A stretch of 25,238 bases of DNA from positions 1-25,238 of the forward strand of contig DXZL01000010.1 in assembly GCA_019419725.1 (NCBI GenBank), given 5' to 3'. Each line of letters opens with the position of its first letter. The stretch's first letter is position 1. Both the position numbers and the translations under genes were made by a program. The notes below the pieces were generated by a model, which saw only the letters and a list, made by a program, of their open reading frames with translations, had not been told where the DNA came from and searched no databases. Positions 6,816-15,408 of the stretch are shown here, piece after piece. The stretch is from Veillonella sp. Its GTDB lineage: Bacteria; Bacillota; Negativicutes; Veillonellales; Veillonellaceae.

Positions 6816-7517
6816 ATGGCGACAACATGTGGATTAACTGAATTTGTAGGGACTAGTAAAACTGGTGATACTATTGGTCTTGTAATTGCTAACGTAGATC
6901 AACAAGTATTAGATGCGATGAAACTAAAGAAAAAATATCGTTCCATCGGTATTTTAGGTGCTCGTACTGGTGCAGGCCCACACATTATGGCTGCTGATGA
7001 AGCAGTAAAAGCAACCAATACTGAAATTGTTAGCATTGAATTACCTCGTGATACTAAAGGTGGTGCAGGCCATGGGTCGTTAATCATTTTTGGTGGTGAT
7101 GATGTATCCGATGTAAAACGAGCTATCGAAGTAGCATTAGCTGAAGTGGAACGTACTTTTGGCGATGTATACGCAAACGATGCTGGTCATATTGAACTTC
7201 AATATACAGCACGCGCTAGTCATGCAGTAAATGCAGCATTTGGCGCTCCTGAAGGTAAAGCTTTTGGCCTTATCGTAGGTGCTCCAGCAGCTATTGGCGT
7301 AGTTATGGCCGATGTAGCTGTTAAATCTGCAAACGTTGATGTAATCGGTTATGCATCTCCTTCTGCAGGTACAAGTAATTCTAATGAAGTAATTTTACAG
7401 ATTTCTGGCGATTCTGGGGCTGTACGACAAGCGGTTATTTCTGCTCGTGAAGTAGGTAAACAATTGCTCGGTACTATGGGTGACGAACCAGTGAACGGAG
7501 CCCCTTCCTATATCTAA
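6816..7517 (+). CDS. pduB: Short PduB-type trimeric shell protein (PduB' form)
   Basis: 233 residues, the same length as Salmonella PduB'. The start is ATG at 6816: GGAGGG at 6806-6811 precedes it closely, and the ATG at 6804 overlaps that site. It is a tandem-BMC-domain protein (BMC-T), three copies of which make one pseudohexameric shell tile. The first BMC repeat carries TGDTIGLVIANVD and YRSIGILGARTGAGPHIMAADEA. The second carries GKAFGLIVGAPAAIGVVMADVAVKSANVDV and ISGDSGAVRQAV. It lacks the ~47-residue N-terminal extension of the second copy (16745-17587), to which it is otherwise closely similar. In Salmonella both forms come from one gene by internal initiation; here the short form has its own gene at the head of the operon, nine bases before the pduC upstream region and just after the PocR-controlled promoter region. 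Confidence 0.93.
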   Translation: MATTCGLTEFVGTSKTGDTIGLVIANVDQQVLDAMKLKKKYRSIGILGARTGAGPHIMAADEAVKATNTEIVSIELPRDTKGGAGHGSLIIFGGDDVSDVKRAIEVALAEVERTFGDVYANDAGHIELQYTARASHAVNAAFGAPEGKAFGLIVGAPAAIGVVMADVAVKSANVDVIGYASPSAGTSNSNEVILQISGDSGAVRQAVISAREVGKQLLGTMGDEPVNGAPSYI

Positions 7518-7538
7518 TCTGAAAGGATGGTATGCCCT

Positions 7539-9200
7539 ATGAAATCAAAACGTTTCGAAGTCTTAAGTCAACGTCCTGTTAATCAGGATGGTTATGTAAA
7601 GGAATGGGTAGAGGAAGGTTTTATAGCCATGGAATCTCCTCAAGATCCAAAGCCTAGCCTCAAAATCGAAGGTGGTCGCATCGTTGAACTCGATGGTAAA
7701 TGCCGAGAAGATTTTGATCTTATCGATACATTTATTGCAAATTACGGTATCGTTCTCGATGGTGCTGAACAAGCAATGGCAAAGGATTCAAAAGAGATTG
7801 CTAATATGATGCTTACACCATCAGTACCTCGTGAAGAAATCGTTAAGATTTGTAAATCTATTACTCCAGCGAAAATGTTGGAAGTTGTTTCTTCTATGAA
7901 CGTTGTTGAAATGATGCAATGTATGCAAAAAATGCGTGCTCGTCGTACAATGGCTAACCAAGCCCATGTAACGAACGTAAACGACAATCCAGTGCAAATC
8001 GCAGCTGATGCTGCGGAAGGTGCACTTCGTGGGTTCGCAGAAGAAGAAACAACAGTAGCAGTTGCTCGTTACGCACCACTCAATGCGATTAGCTTACTCG
8101 TAGGCTCTCAATGTGGTCGCCCAGGTGTATTGACACAATGCTCCTTGGAAGAAGCGACAGAATTGGAACTTGGCATGCGTGGCTTCACAGCATATGCAGA
8201 AACAATTTCCGTATATGGTACAGAAGACGTATTTACCGATGGTGATGATACACCTTGGTCTAAAGGATTCCTCGCATCTGCTTATGCCTCTCGTGGTCTT
8301 AAAATGCGCTTCACCTCTGGTACAGGTTCTGAAGTACAAATGGGCCAAGCAGAAGGTAAATCTATGTTGTACCTTGAAATCCGCTGCCTATACATCACAA
8401 AAGGCGCTGGCGTACAAGGTATCCAAAATGGCTCTGTAAGCTGTATCGGTATTCCAGCAGCTGTACCTTCTGGTATCCGCGCTGTATTAGCAGAAAACCT
8501 TGTAGCAGCTATGCTAGACCTAGAATGTGCATCTAGTAATGACCAAACATTCAGTCATTCTGATTTGCGTAGAACAGCTCGTACATTGATGCAATTTGCA
8601 CCAGGTACTGACTTTATCTGTTCTGGTTATAGCTCTACACCAAACTATGACAACATGTTTGCTGGTTCGAACTGGGATGCAGAGGACTATGATGACTGGA
8701 CAGTTATCCAACGTGACCTTAAGGTAAATGGTGGACTTATCCCTGCTCGCGAAGAAGAAGTAGTAGTAGTTCGTAATAAAGCGGCTCGTGCACTACAAGC
8801 TTTGTTCAAAGCATTAGGTTTGCCTCCGATTACAGATCAAGAGGTAGAGGCTGCTACTTATGCGAATGGCTCTAAAGATATGCCTCCTCGCGACAAGGTT
8901 GCAGATATTAAAGCAGCTCAAGACTTGTTGAACCGCGGTGTTACAGGCGTTGACTTTGTAAAAGGCTTAGCTAAAGAAGGTCATCCTGATGTAGCACAAA
9001 GTATTTTGAATCTATTAAAACAAAAAATCTCCGGCGATTACTTACAAACATCGGCCATCTTTGACCGTGATTTCAATGTTATCTCTGCGATTAACAATAG
9101 AAATGACTATCAAGGTGTTGGCACAGGTTATCGTGTGGAAGGTGAAGATTGGGAACGCATTAAAGATATTCCAAACGCCATTGATCCACGGGATATATAA
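7539..9200 (+). CDS. pduC: Propanediol dehydratase large subunit
   Basis: 553 residues; Klebsiella and Salmonella PduC have 554. The ATG at 7539 gives the family N-terminus MKSKRFEVLSQRPVNQDG; the in-frame ATG at 7527 overlaps the ribosome binding site AAAGGATGG. The enzyme is an adenosylcobalamin-dependent radical diol dehydratase, turning 1,2-propanediol into propionaldehyde (or glycerol into 3-hydroxypropionaldehyde) inside the microcompartment as (CDE)2. All active-site residues known in Klebsiella diol dehydratase fall at the same numbers: Gln141, His143, Glu170, Glu221, Gln296, Asp335 and Ser362. Ser301 and Gln336, near the substrate, are also kept. The TIM barrel is therefore intact. 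Substrate choice between propanediol and glycerol cannot be decided by sequence. It is followed closely by pduD and pduE. Confidence 0.97.
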   Translation: MKSKRFEVLSQRPVNQDGYVKEWVEEGFIAMESPQDPKPSLKIEGGRIVELDGKCREDFDLIDTFIANYGIVLDGAEQAMAKDSKEIANMMLTPSVPREEIVKICKSITPAKMLEVVSSMNVVEMMQCMQKMRARRTMANQAHVTNVNDNPVQIAADAAEGALRGFAEEETTVAVARYAPLNAISLLVGSQCGRPGVLTQCSLEEATELELGMRGFTAYAETISVYGTEDVFTDGDDTPWSKGFLASAYASRGLKMRFTSGTGSEVQMGQAEGKSMLYLEIRCLYITKGAGVQGIQNGSVSCIGIPAAVPSGIRAVLAENLVAAMLDLECASSNDQTFSHSDLRRTARTLMQFAPGTDFICSGYSSTPNYDNMFAGSNWDAEDYDDWTVIQRDLKVNGGLIPAREEEVVVVRNKAARALQALFKALGLPPITDQEVEAATYANGSKDMPPRDKVADIKAAQDLLNRGVTGVDFVKGLAKEGHPDVAQSILNLLKQKISGDYLQTSAIFDRDFNVISAINNRNDYQGVGTGYRVEGEDWERIKDIPNAIDPRDI

Positions 9201-9212
9201 GGAGGTGTCATG

Positions 9213-9908
9213 ATGGCTGAAATTAACAGAGATGTATTACGTTCTATTATCCTAGACGTTTTACAAGAAATGGGTGGTGTTCATGAAGCACCACAATTCA
9301 AGGCTAGTGCTGGTAAAAGCACAACACCAAGTGCAGCTCCTAGACATGAAGACCCAACTGGTGACGATAGCTGGCTCCAAACTGGTGGCCCTGCACAACC
9401 TGGTACAAGCGCAGATGAAGTGGTTATTGCTGTTGGCCCTGCCTTTGGCCGTAGTCAACGACAAACCATCGTTGGTGTACCGCATCAAGAGGTAATTCGC
9501 CAATTAGTAGCTGGTATCGAAGAAGAAGGTTTAAAAGCTCGTGTAATTCGCGTATACCGTTCCTCTGACGTAGCGGCCGTAGCCGTTGAAGGCGATTCTA
9601 TTTCTGGATCTGGTGTATGCATCGGTATTCAATCTAAAGGTACTACTTTGATTCACCAACGGGACTTACAACCACTTTCAAACTTGGAATTATTCCCTCA
9701 AGCACCGCTATTAACAGCTGAAACATACCGCGCTATCGGTAAAAATGCTGCTAAATATGCTAAGGGCGAATCCCCAACACCAGTACCAACATTGAACGAT
9801 CAAATGGCTCGTCCAAAATATCAAGCATTATCTGCATTGCTTCATATCAAGGAAACTAAGCATGTAGTAAAAGGTAAGCCAGCTGATGAAGTTCGTGTCA
9901 CTGTATAA
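9213..9908 (+). CDS. pduD: Propanediol dehydratase medium subunit
   Basis: 231 residues from the ATG at 9213, seven bases after GGAGG (9201-9205); the ATG at 9210 is an equally possible start one codon longer. PduD contributes to the cobalamin-binding face of the dehydratase. Residues ~1-18 (MAEINRDVLRSIILDVLQ) form an amphipathic helix of the kind that targets PduD and the whole enzyme to the shell interior. A Ser/Pro/Thr-rich linker to about residue 60 leads into the conserved core (VVIAVGPAFGRSQRQTIVG, SSDVAAVAVEGDSISGSG, GIQSKGTTLIHQRDL). The gene begins 12 bases after pduC. Confidence 0.95.
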   Translation: MAEINRDVLRSIILDVLQEMGGVHEAPQFKASAGKSTTPSAAPRHEDPTGDDSWLQTGGPAQPGTSADEVVIAVGPAFGRSQRQTIVGVPHQEVIRQLVAGIEEEGLKARVIRVYRSSDVAAVAVEGDSISGSGVCIGIQSKGTTLIHQRDLQPLSNLELFPQAPLLTAETYRAIGKNAAKYAKGESPTPVPTLNDQMARPKYQALSALLHIKETKHVVKGKPADEVRVTV

Positions 9909-9919
9909 GGAGGTTTACT

Positions 9920-10456
9920 ATGGCTAACGAATTAGAAGCCTTAATTCGGCAGATCGTATCTGAAATAGATGGGGCAAAGGGAAATACTACACAATACTCT
10001 GCGCCTCATACATCATCTACACCTAATACAACAGTTGTAGATAGGATGGTTACCATCGAGGATTATCCGATTGCTAAAAAACATCCAGAATGGATTGATC
10101 TTGGTCAAGGTCGAGACTTAAGCCATATTACGATGGATAATGTAATGGCCGGTCATATCACAATGGACGATTTAAAAATTTCTCCATCTATTCTGAAAGC
10201 TCAAGGTCAAATTGCTAAGGCTGGGGGCCGAGATCAAATTGAACTCAACTTCTCTCGCGCTGCAGAAATGACGAAGGTAAGTGATAAACGTTTACTTGAA
10301 ATGTACAATGCACTTCGTCCATATCGTTCTTCCAAACAAGAACTGTTAGATATTGCTAGCGAACTTGATGGTTTAGGGGCTCCGATTTGTGCAAACTTTG
10401 TACGAGAAGCTGCAGAAAATTACGAACGTCGTAAAAAACTTAAAGGTGATAATTAA
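9920..10456 (+). CDS. pduE: Propanediol dehydratase small subunit
   Basis: 178 residues, slightly longer than the Salmonella protein (173). A strong AAGGAGG precedes the ATG by seven bases. The N-terminal MANELEALIRQIVSEID is again an amphipathic helix like a microcompartment targeting peptide, followed by a Ser/Thr-rich linker. The conserved core begins at YPIAKKHPEWI, with the family segments GRDLSHITMDNVMAGHITMDDLKIS and GRDQIELNFSRAAEMTKVSD, and ends in a charged helix. It completes the PduCDE heterotrimer. Confidence 0.95.
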   Translation: MANELEALIRQIVSEIDGAKGNTTQYSAPHTSSTPNTTVVDRMVTIEDYPIAKKHPEWIDLGQGRDLSHITMDNVMAGHITMDDLKISPSILKAQGQIAKAGGRDQIELNFSRAAEMTKVSDKRLLEMYNALRPYRSSKQELLDIASELDGLGAPICANFVREAAENYERRKKLKGDN

Positions 10457-10474
10457 CCTATAGGAGATGTCATT

Positions 10475-12301
10475 ATGAAACGAATTGTTGGCATCGATAT
10501 CGGAAACTCTACAACAGAAGCGGCCTTGGCCGAAATTCATAGTAATGGAGAGGTAAAGTTCTTATCTTCTGCCATCGCTAGTACCACTGGTATTAAAGGA
10601 ACACGCGAAAATATCGTAGGTCTCATGGATGCCCTCAAGTCGCTAATTAGGTCTGCTAATCTTACACTACGAGACATTGACTTAGTTCGCATTAATGAGG
10701 CTACACCAGTTATCGGCGATGTGGCCATGGAAACGATTACAGAAACCATAATTACGGAATCTACCATGATAGGGCACAACCCTAAAACACCAGGTGGCTT
10801 AGGTCTTGGTGTAGGGTATACCGTTCCCATTGAGCAACTAATTGATAAGCCACAAGGTCAGCCATACATCGTGGTAGCTCCAAAGATTATCGATTTTGAA
10901 TTGGTAGCACAGCTTATTAATGCGTACTGTAAGCGAGGTTATGATATTCGAGCTGCCATCCTTCAAGCCGATGACGGCGTACTCGTTAACAATCGATTAG
11001 ATTATAAAATTCCTATCGTAGATGAGGTTGCGTATATCGACAAAATCCCAATGGGCATGCTTTCTGCGGTAGAGGTTGTAGAACCAGGGCAAGTGGTATC
11101 ACAATTATCGAATCCTTATGGAATCGCCACTGTATTTGAGCTTTCACCAGAGGAAACAAAGAATATTGTGCCTATCGCTAGAGCTCTTATCGGAAATCGC
11201 TCAGCTGTAGTCATCAAAACACCGGCAGGGGACGTTAAGGAGCGGGTAATACCGGCAGGATCCATCATTGTTATGGGGAATGATCGAACTGTATCCGTCG
11301 ATGTATCTGCTGGGGCAGAGAGAATTATGGAAACCCTCGAATCTGTTCATCCTATCGATGATATCAGTGGTGAAGCAGGTACGAACGTAGGTGGCATGCT
11401 TGAAAAGGTTCGCCTTACAATGGCTCAATTGACGAATAAATCCCCGCAAGATGTATTCATCCAAGACTTGCTAGCCGTAGATGTAGCTGTTCCTATTAAT
11501 GTAAAGGGTGGCCTTGCAGGTGAGTTCTCTATGGAACAAGCCGTAGGCATTGCCTCCATGGTTAAGTCAGATCATCTACAAATGGAAATCATTGCGAAGC
11601 AGGTAGAAAAAGAGTTAGGCGTACCAGTTGAAATCGGTGGTGAAGAGGCTGAATCAGCTATCTTAGGGGCTTTGACTACACCGGGGACAGCAAAACCAAT
11701 GGCCATACTCGATTTAGGGGCAGGCTCAACTGATGCATCTATCATTAACCAAGAAGGAAAAATTAAAGCCATTCATCTTGCAGGAGCAGGAAATATGGTA
11801 ACTATGCTGATCAATTCTGAACTTGGTTTAGAGGATATGCATATTGCAGAAGCCATCAAACGAGATCCATTGGCTCAAGTACTCAGTGTATATCACATTC
11901 GTCACGAAGATGGAACGGTGCAGTTCTTTAATGAACCACTTTCGGCAGCATTGTTTGGACGCGTTGTTATCATAACGCCAGATGGGCTCGTTCCTGTAGA
12001 GCGAGATATCCCTCTAGAAAAGATTAAGCGTGTTCGTCAAACTGCAAAGAAACGGGTATTTGTCACAAACTCACTCCGCGCTTTGGCATCTGTTAGTCCT
12101 ACTCATAATGTGCGAGATATACCATTCGTAGTTATCGTAGGTGGTTCTGCATTAGACTTTGAAATTCCTCAACTCGTAACCGATGCACTTTCACAATATG
12201 CATTAGTAGCGGGGCGAGGCAATATTCGAGGCGTTGAAGGGGCACGAAATGCGGTAGCTACAGGATTGGTATTATCCTATGCACAGAAGGGAGGCCTATG
12301 A
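10475..12301 (+). CDS. pduG: Diol dehydratase reactivase large subunit
   Basis: 608 residues, usual for PduG/DdrA (610). AGGAG lies before the ATG. The protein has an Hsp70/actin-like ATPase fold: phosphate-1 loop GIDIGNSTTEAAL near residue 6, phosphate-2 loop ILDLGAGSTDASI near residue 412, and the adenosine motif FVVIVGGSALDFEIP near residue 550. With PduH it exchanges damaged cobalamin in inactivated PduCDE for intact cofactor at the cost of ATP. The stop codon overlaps the pduH start in an ATGA arrangement, indicating translational coupling of the two subunits. Confidence 0.96.
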   Translation: MKRIVGIDIGNSTTEAALAEIHSNGEVKFLSSAIASTTGIKGTRENIVGLMDALKSLIRSANLTLRDIDLVRINEATPVIGDVAMETITETIITESTMIGHNPKTPGGLGLGVGYTVPIEQLIDKPQGQPYIVVAPKIIDFELVAQLINAYCKRGYDIRAAILQADDGVLVNNRLDYKIPIVDEVAYIDKIPMGMLSAVEVVEPGQVVSQLSNPYGIATVFELSPEETKNIVPIARALIGNRSAVVIKTPAGDVKERVIPAGSIIVMGNDRTVSVDVSAGAERIMETLESVHPIDDISGEAGTNVGGMLEKVRLTMAQLTNKSPQDVFIQDLLAVDVAVPINVKGGLAGEFSMEQAVGIASMVKSDHLQMEIIAKQVEKELGVPVEIGGEEAESAILGALTTPGTAKPMAILDLGAGSTDASIINQEGKIKAIHLAGAGNMVTMLINSELGLEDMHIAEAIKRDPLAQVLSVYHIRHEDGTVQFFNEPLSAALFGRVVIITPDGLVPVERDIPLEKIKRVRQTAKKRVFVTNSLRALASVSPTHNVRDIPFVVIVGGSALDFEIPQLVTDALSQYALVAGRGNIRGVEGARNAVATGLVLSYAQKGGL

Positions 12302-12672
12302 TGGATCAAAGTATCGTCAGTAAGCCAACCATATTGCTGTATGCTACAGAGCATATCAGTGAGGATATACTAAAACCCGTTCTATATGGAATTGAAGAGG
12401 AAGGTCTACCTGTTGTCATTGAGTCCCATAGTGGTACGCATATGACATTGGCCGACCTAGCATCTCGTAATTCAGCTTTATCTGTTGGGATAGGCGTTGA
12501 TGATGAGGCGATTGTGTTGACCTATAAAAACATACCAATGCATCAATTTATTTATCGACTTACGGGTTATGCTCAATATCCAGATAGCTTACGCACCTTA
12601 GGTGTCAATGCAGCCCGCCTTGTAAAAGGTAATCCTTTCGTTTCTGATGAACGATTGGAAGTAGCTTTTTAA
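12298..12672 (+). CDS. pduH: Diol dehydratase reactivase small subunit
   Basis: 124 residues, typical of PduH/DdrB. It overlaps pduG by four bases and has GGGAGG within the end of pduG. Landmarks of the family are KPVLYGIEEEGLPVVIE near residue 23, SALSVGIGVDDEAIVLTYK in the middle and the C-terminal RTLGVNAARLVKGNPF. It resembles the beta subunit of the dehydratase (compare GIEEEGLKARV in pduD), which allows it to swap places with that subunit during reactivation. Confidence 0.93.
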   Translation: MMDQSIVSKPTILLYATEHISEDILKPVLYGIEEEGLPVVIESHSGTHMTLADLASRNSALSVGIGVDDEAIVLTYKNIPMHQFIYRLTGYAQYPDSLRTLGVNAARLVKGNPFVSDERLEVAF

Positions 12673-12699
12673 ATCTAACTAACTTTAGAGGTGGTGCAT

Positions 12700-13755
12700 A
12701 TGGCTATTTATACGAAAACCGGTGATGCAGGTACAACGGCCTTATTTGATGGCACTAGAGTACCTAAAAATTCACTTCGTGTGGACACATATGGAACCTT
12801 TGATGAATTAAATGCACAGGTTAGTGTATGTGAGAAATTAGTCGTCTCACCAGACAATAAACATGTGCTTCACACATTACAACATCAGCTATTCCGCTTA
12901 TGTGCGGAGGTAGCCACGCCTCATGTGGAAAATCTAAGTGAAAGTAGTAATCTAATTTCACAACAAGATATAAGCGAATTGGAATACATGATCGATGACT
13001 ATACTAATCGATTGCCACAGCAACATAGCTTTATATTAAGCGGAAATTATCTATCTGCTGCAGAGCTACACGTGGCGCGTACTATTTGTCGTCGTGGTGA
13101 ACGATTGCTTATAAGTTTAGGTTCTGTAGAACCTATTCGCGATGAGGTTCGTAAATTTATTAATCGACTATCTGATGCTCTATATATCATGGCTCGCATG
13201 GAAGACTATATACAATTTGTAGAAACAATTGTAGAACGCGTTTCAGAACGTGTAGCAACTAGTCGTGAGGAAATACTGACAGAAAGCAATCAATGCGTAA
13301 GTAATATAGAGCATACTGCTGAAAGTGGAGTTATTGATATGTCAACTGGAACAGAGTTAGAGCATATTATGACGAAGCTTTCACAAGCGGCATTGGACTA
13401 CGCTCAGTCCATAGGCGTACCTATCGTTGTATCTATAGTAGATGCAAACGGTATATTAATGTATTTCCAACGTATGTCAGATGCATTGCTCATCAGTAAC
13501 GACATCGCACAGGCAAAGGCGTACACCGCAGTAGCGCTTAAATCAGCAACTCATGAAATACATCCAAGCGCACAGCCTGATGGCGATCTATTCAACATAG
13601 AATCCATGGTAAACCGTAAAATTTGCACTTTTGGTGGCGGATATCCAATCATGATTAATGGAAAAATGATTGGTGGACTCGGCATTAGCGGTGGTACCGT
13701 GGCACAGGATATGGACATTGCATCTCATGCATTACAATCTCTGTTAATTCAATGA
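12700..13755 (+). CDS. pduO: PduO-type ATP:cob(I)alamin adenosyltransferase with C-terminal HbpS-like domain
   Basis: 351 residues; the ATG at 12700 follows GAGGTGG and gives the family N-terminus MAIYTKTGDAGTT. A GTG at 12691 would add three residues but lies inside the ribosome binding site. Residues ~1-180 are the adenosyltransferase domain: ATP-binding YTKTGDAGTTALFDG, DELNAQVSV, and the signature CRRGERLLISL with FINRLSDALYIMARM. Residues ~215-351 are a DUF336/HbpS/GlcG domain (SIGVPIVVSIVDANG, AKAYTAVALKSAT, GGYPIMINGKMIGGLGISGG), which in related proteins binds haem or cobalamin. It makes adenosylcobalamin for PduCDE. No PduS reductase gene is present to supply cob(I)alamin. Confidence 0.94.
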   Translation: MAIYTKTGDAGTTALFDGTRVPKNSLRVDTYGTFDELNAQVSVCEKLVVSPDNKHVLHTLQHQLFRLCAEVATPHVENLSESSNLISQQDISELEYMIDDYTNRLPQQHSFILSGNYLSAAELHVARTICRRGERLLISLGSVEPIRDEVRKFINRLSDALYIMARMEDYIQFVETIVERVSERVATSREEILTESNQCVSNIEHTAESGVIDMSTGTELEHIMTKLSQAALDYAQSIGVPIVVSIVDANGILMYFQRMSDALLISNDIAQAKAYTAVALKSATHEIHPSAQPDGDLFNIESMVNRKICTFGGGYPIMINGKMIGGLGISGGTVAQDMDIASHALQSLLIQ

Positions 13756-13765
13756 GGTGAAAACA

Positions 13766-14488
13766 ATGGACGTAACGCAAATGTATATTAGTGAGTTTGT
13801 TGGTACTGCCGTTTTAATTGCATTTGGTAATACTACCAATGCATCTATCTTGTTAAAGAAAACCATTGTTAGTATTTTTGGTACTAACTGGCTACACATT
13901 ATCTTCGGATGGGCATTTGCCGTAGCCTTTGGTGTATATGTAGGGATTACACTTGGTGGCCCGGGGCATTTGAACCCTGCCGTTACCTTTGCTCTTGCTG
14001 TAGCAGGTATATTCCCTTGGGATCAAGTCATTCCAATGTCCATAGCTCAAATTGCAGGTGGTTTTACAGGTGCTGCCATTGCTGCATTGTTCTATTATCC
14101 ACACTTTAAAGTAACCGGTCCTGACGAAGGAAACTGTGTAGGGATTTTTGCAACAGGTCCAGCAATCGATAATAAACCTTTCAATTTGATATCTGAGATT
14201 ATAGCAACATTTATGTTTATGCTAGCGATTCTCTGCTTAGGAAAAATGGCCGATGGTTTAGCACCTATGGTCATCGGTATTTTGGTAGCATCCATTGGTA
14301 TGTCCTTTGGTGCAACTACTGGATATGCATTAAATCCAGCCCGTGACTTTGGTCCACGGTTAGCATATTTTTTATTACCGATTCCTAATAAGGGAACTGC
14401 GAACTGGCAATATGCATGGGTACCATTTATTGGCCCATTGATTGGGGCAGGTTTAGCTGTGTTGTTCTTCCAATTAGTGGCACCTTAA
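13766..14488 (+). CDS. pduF: Aquaglyceroporin, propanediol/glycerol facilitator
   Basis: 240 residues from the ATG at 13766, seven bases after GAGGTG; a GTG at 13757 lies in that site. It is a six-helix MIP-family channel with both selectivity motifs, GHLNPAVTFALAV and ALNPARDFGPRLAY. The Asp after the second NPAR marks the glyceroporin branch, so it conducts glycerol or 1,2-propanediol across the inner membrane. In Salmonella pduF is divergent from the operon beside pocR; here it is inside the operon ten bases after pduO. Confidence 0.93.
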   Translation: MDVTQMYISEFVGTAVLIAFGNTTNASILLKKTIVSIFGTNWLHIIFGWAFAVAFGVYVGITLGGPGHLNPAVTFALAVAGIFPWDQVIPMSIAQIAGGFTGAAIAALFYYPHFKVTGPDEGNCVGIFATGPAIDNKPFNLISEIIATFMFMLAILCLGKMADGLAPMVIGILVASIGMSFGATTGYALNPARDFGPRLAYFLLPIPNKGTANWQYAWVPFIGPLIGAGLAVLFFQLVAP

Positions 14489-14516
14489 CTATAGCTAGAG
14501 TATATAAAACAACGAC

Positions 14517-14541
14517 AAACTATAACATGTCAGTATAGTTT
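14517..14541 (+). other. Hairpin between pduF and pduU
   Basis: AAACTATA (14517-14524) and TATAGTTT (14534-14541) form an 8-base AT stem with a 9-base loop in the 85-base gap. It has no T run beyond the stem, so it is not a clear terminator; it may mark an RNA processing point or be chance. Confidence 0.3.
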
Positions 14542-14573
14542 AAAGAATACATATTACATTAGGAGGAGATTAT

Positions 14574-14936
14574 ATGGCCTTTCAAGAGGTAATTGATGCA
14601 AAACAGCGCATCATTCAAGAGTTTGTACCCGGAAAGCAGGTTACGATAGCTCATGTTATTGCCAATCCTAAGCCAGATCTATTTAGAAAAATGGGGCTTG
14701 AGGAAAAAGGACGCAATGCCATTGGAATTCTTACCATAACACCTGGCGAAGGGACCATTATTGCAGCCGATATTGCAAGTAAATCAGGTGATATCGAAAT
14801 CGGTTTCATCGATAGATTTTCGGGGGCACTTCTCATAACTGGTGATATATCTGCTGTTGAATCTGCTTTGCGCAGCGTAATTGAAGGTCTGCAACGCATA
14901 TTAGGATTCTTTCCAACGGATTTAACAAGATCCTAA
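14574..14936 (+). CDS. pduU: PduU-type shell protein, circularly permuted BMC domain
   Basis: 120 residues, close to Salmonella PduU (116). AGGAGGAG lies before the ATG. The N-terminal segment RIIQEFVPGKQVTIAHVIANP is diagnostic of the permuted BMC domain in PduU/EutS: in PduU these residues form the beta-barrel cap over the pore. The core follows (NAIGILTITPGEGTIIAADIASKSGDI, IGFIDRFSGALLITGDISAVE). It is a hexameric minor shell component and precedes pduV by 13 bases, as these two partners do in enteric bacteria. Confidence 0.94.
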   Translation: MAFQEVIDAKQRIIQEFVPGKQVTIAHVIANPKPDLFRKMGLEEKGRNAIGILTITPGEGTIIAADIASKSGDIEIGFIDRFSGALLITGDISAVESALRSVIEGLQRILGFFPTDLTRS

Positions 14937-14949
14937 TGAAAGGGTAATT

Positions 14950-15390
14950 ATGAGCACCGAAAAGAAAGAAAAACGCATCCTTCTAGTAGGTCGTAGCGGT
15001 TGTGGTAAGACTACATTAGCAGATACGATTACTCATGGCTCGGCTACGTATCATAAGACACAAGCCATAACGAGAGTGGGAAATTTTATCGATACCCCTG
15101 GAGAATATATGGAGAATCCTAATTACTATCGAGGCATTATCTTGCACGCCTATGATGCGGACGTAGTGATTTTCATGATTCCTGCAGGTGATGAAACAAC
15201 CATATTCCCACCAAACTTTGGAAACTCCTTAAATCGCGAGGTTATAGGGGTTGTATCAAAGGTGGACACGGGTAAAGATGTTGAGGCGCCTCGGCGCAAT
15301 CTTAAACTAGCGGGAGCCACTAATATTTTTGAAATATCAGTTCACGACGAAGAGTCGTTAAAACAATTATGTAACTACATATACGGTTAG
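14950..15390 (+). CDS. pduV: PduV/EutP family P-loop GTPase-like protein
   Basis: 146 residues. Nucleotide-binding motifs are visible: Walker A GRSGCGKTT (residues ~14-22), a G3-like DTPGEYMEN, and SKVD as a G4-like motif in place of NKxD. PduV binds the outside of the shell through PduU and has been linked to movement of microcompartments in Salmonella. The gene is 13 bases after pduU, and the downstream cobT begins 18 bases after its stop. Confidence 0.9.
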   Translation: MSTEKKEKRILLVGRSGCGKTTLADTITHGSATYHKTQAITRVGNFIDTPGEYMENPNYYRGIILHAYDADVVIFMIPAGDETTIFPPNFGNSLNREVIGVVSKVDTGKDVEAPRRNLKLAGATNIFEISVHDEESLKQLCNYIYG

Positions 15391-15408
15391 TTGAAAGAAG
15401 GTTTTTCC

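Noticed and set aside
8170..8439. Plus-strand open frame inside pduC
   Set aside because: Lies in another frame of a gene with every active-site residue in place; no start signal and no recognisable protein.
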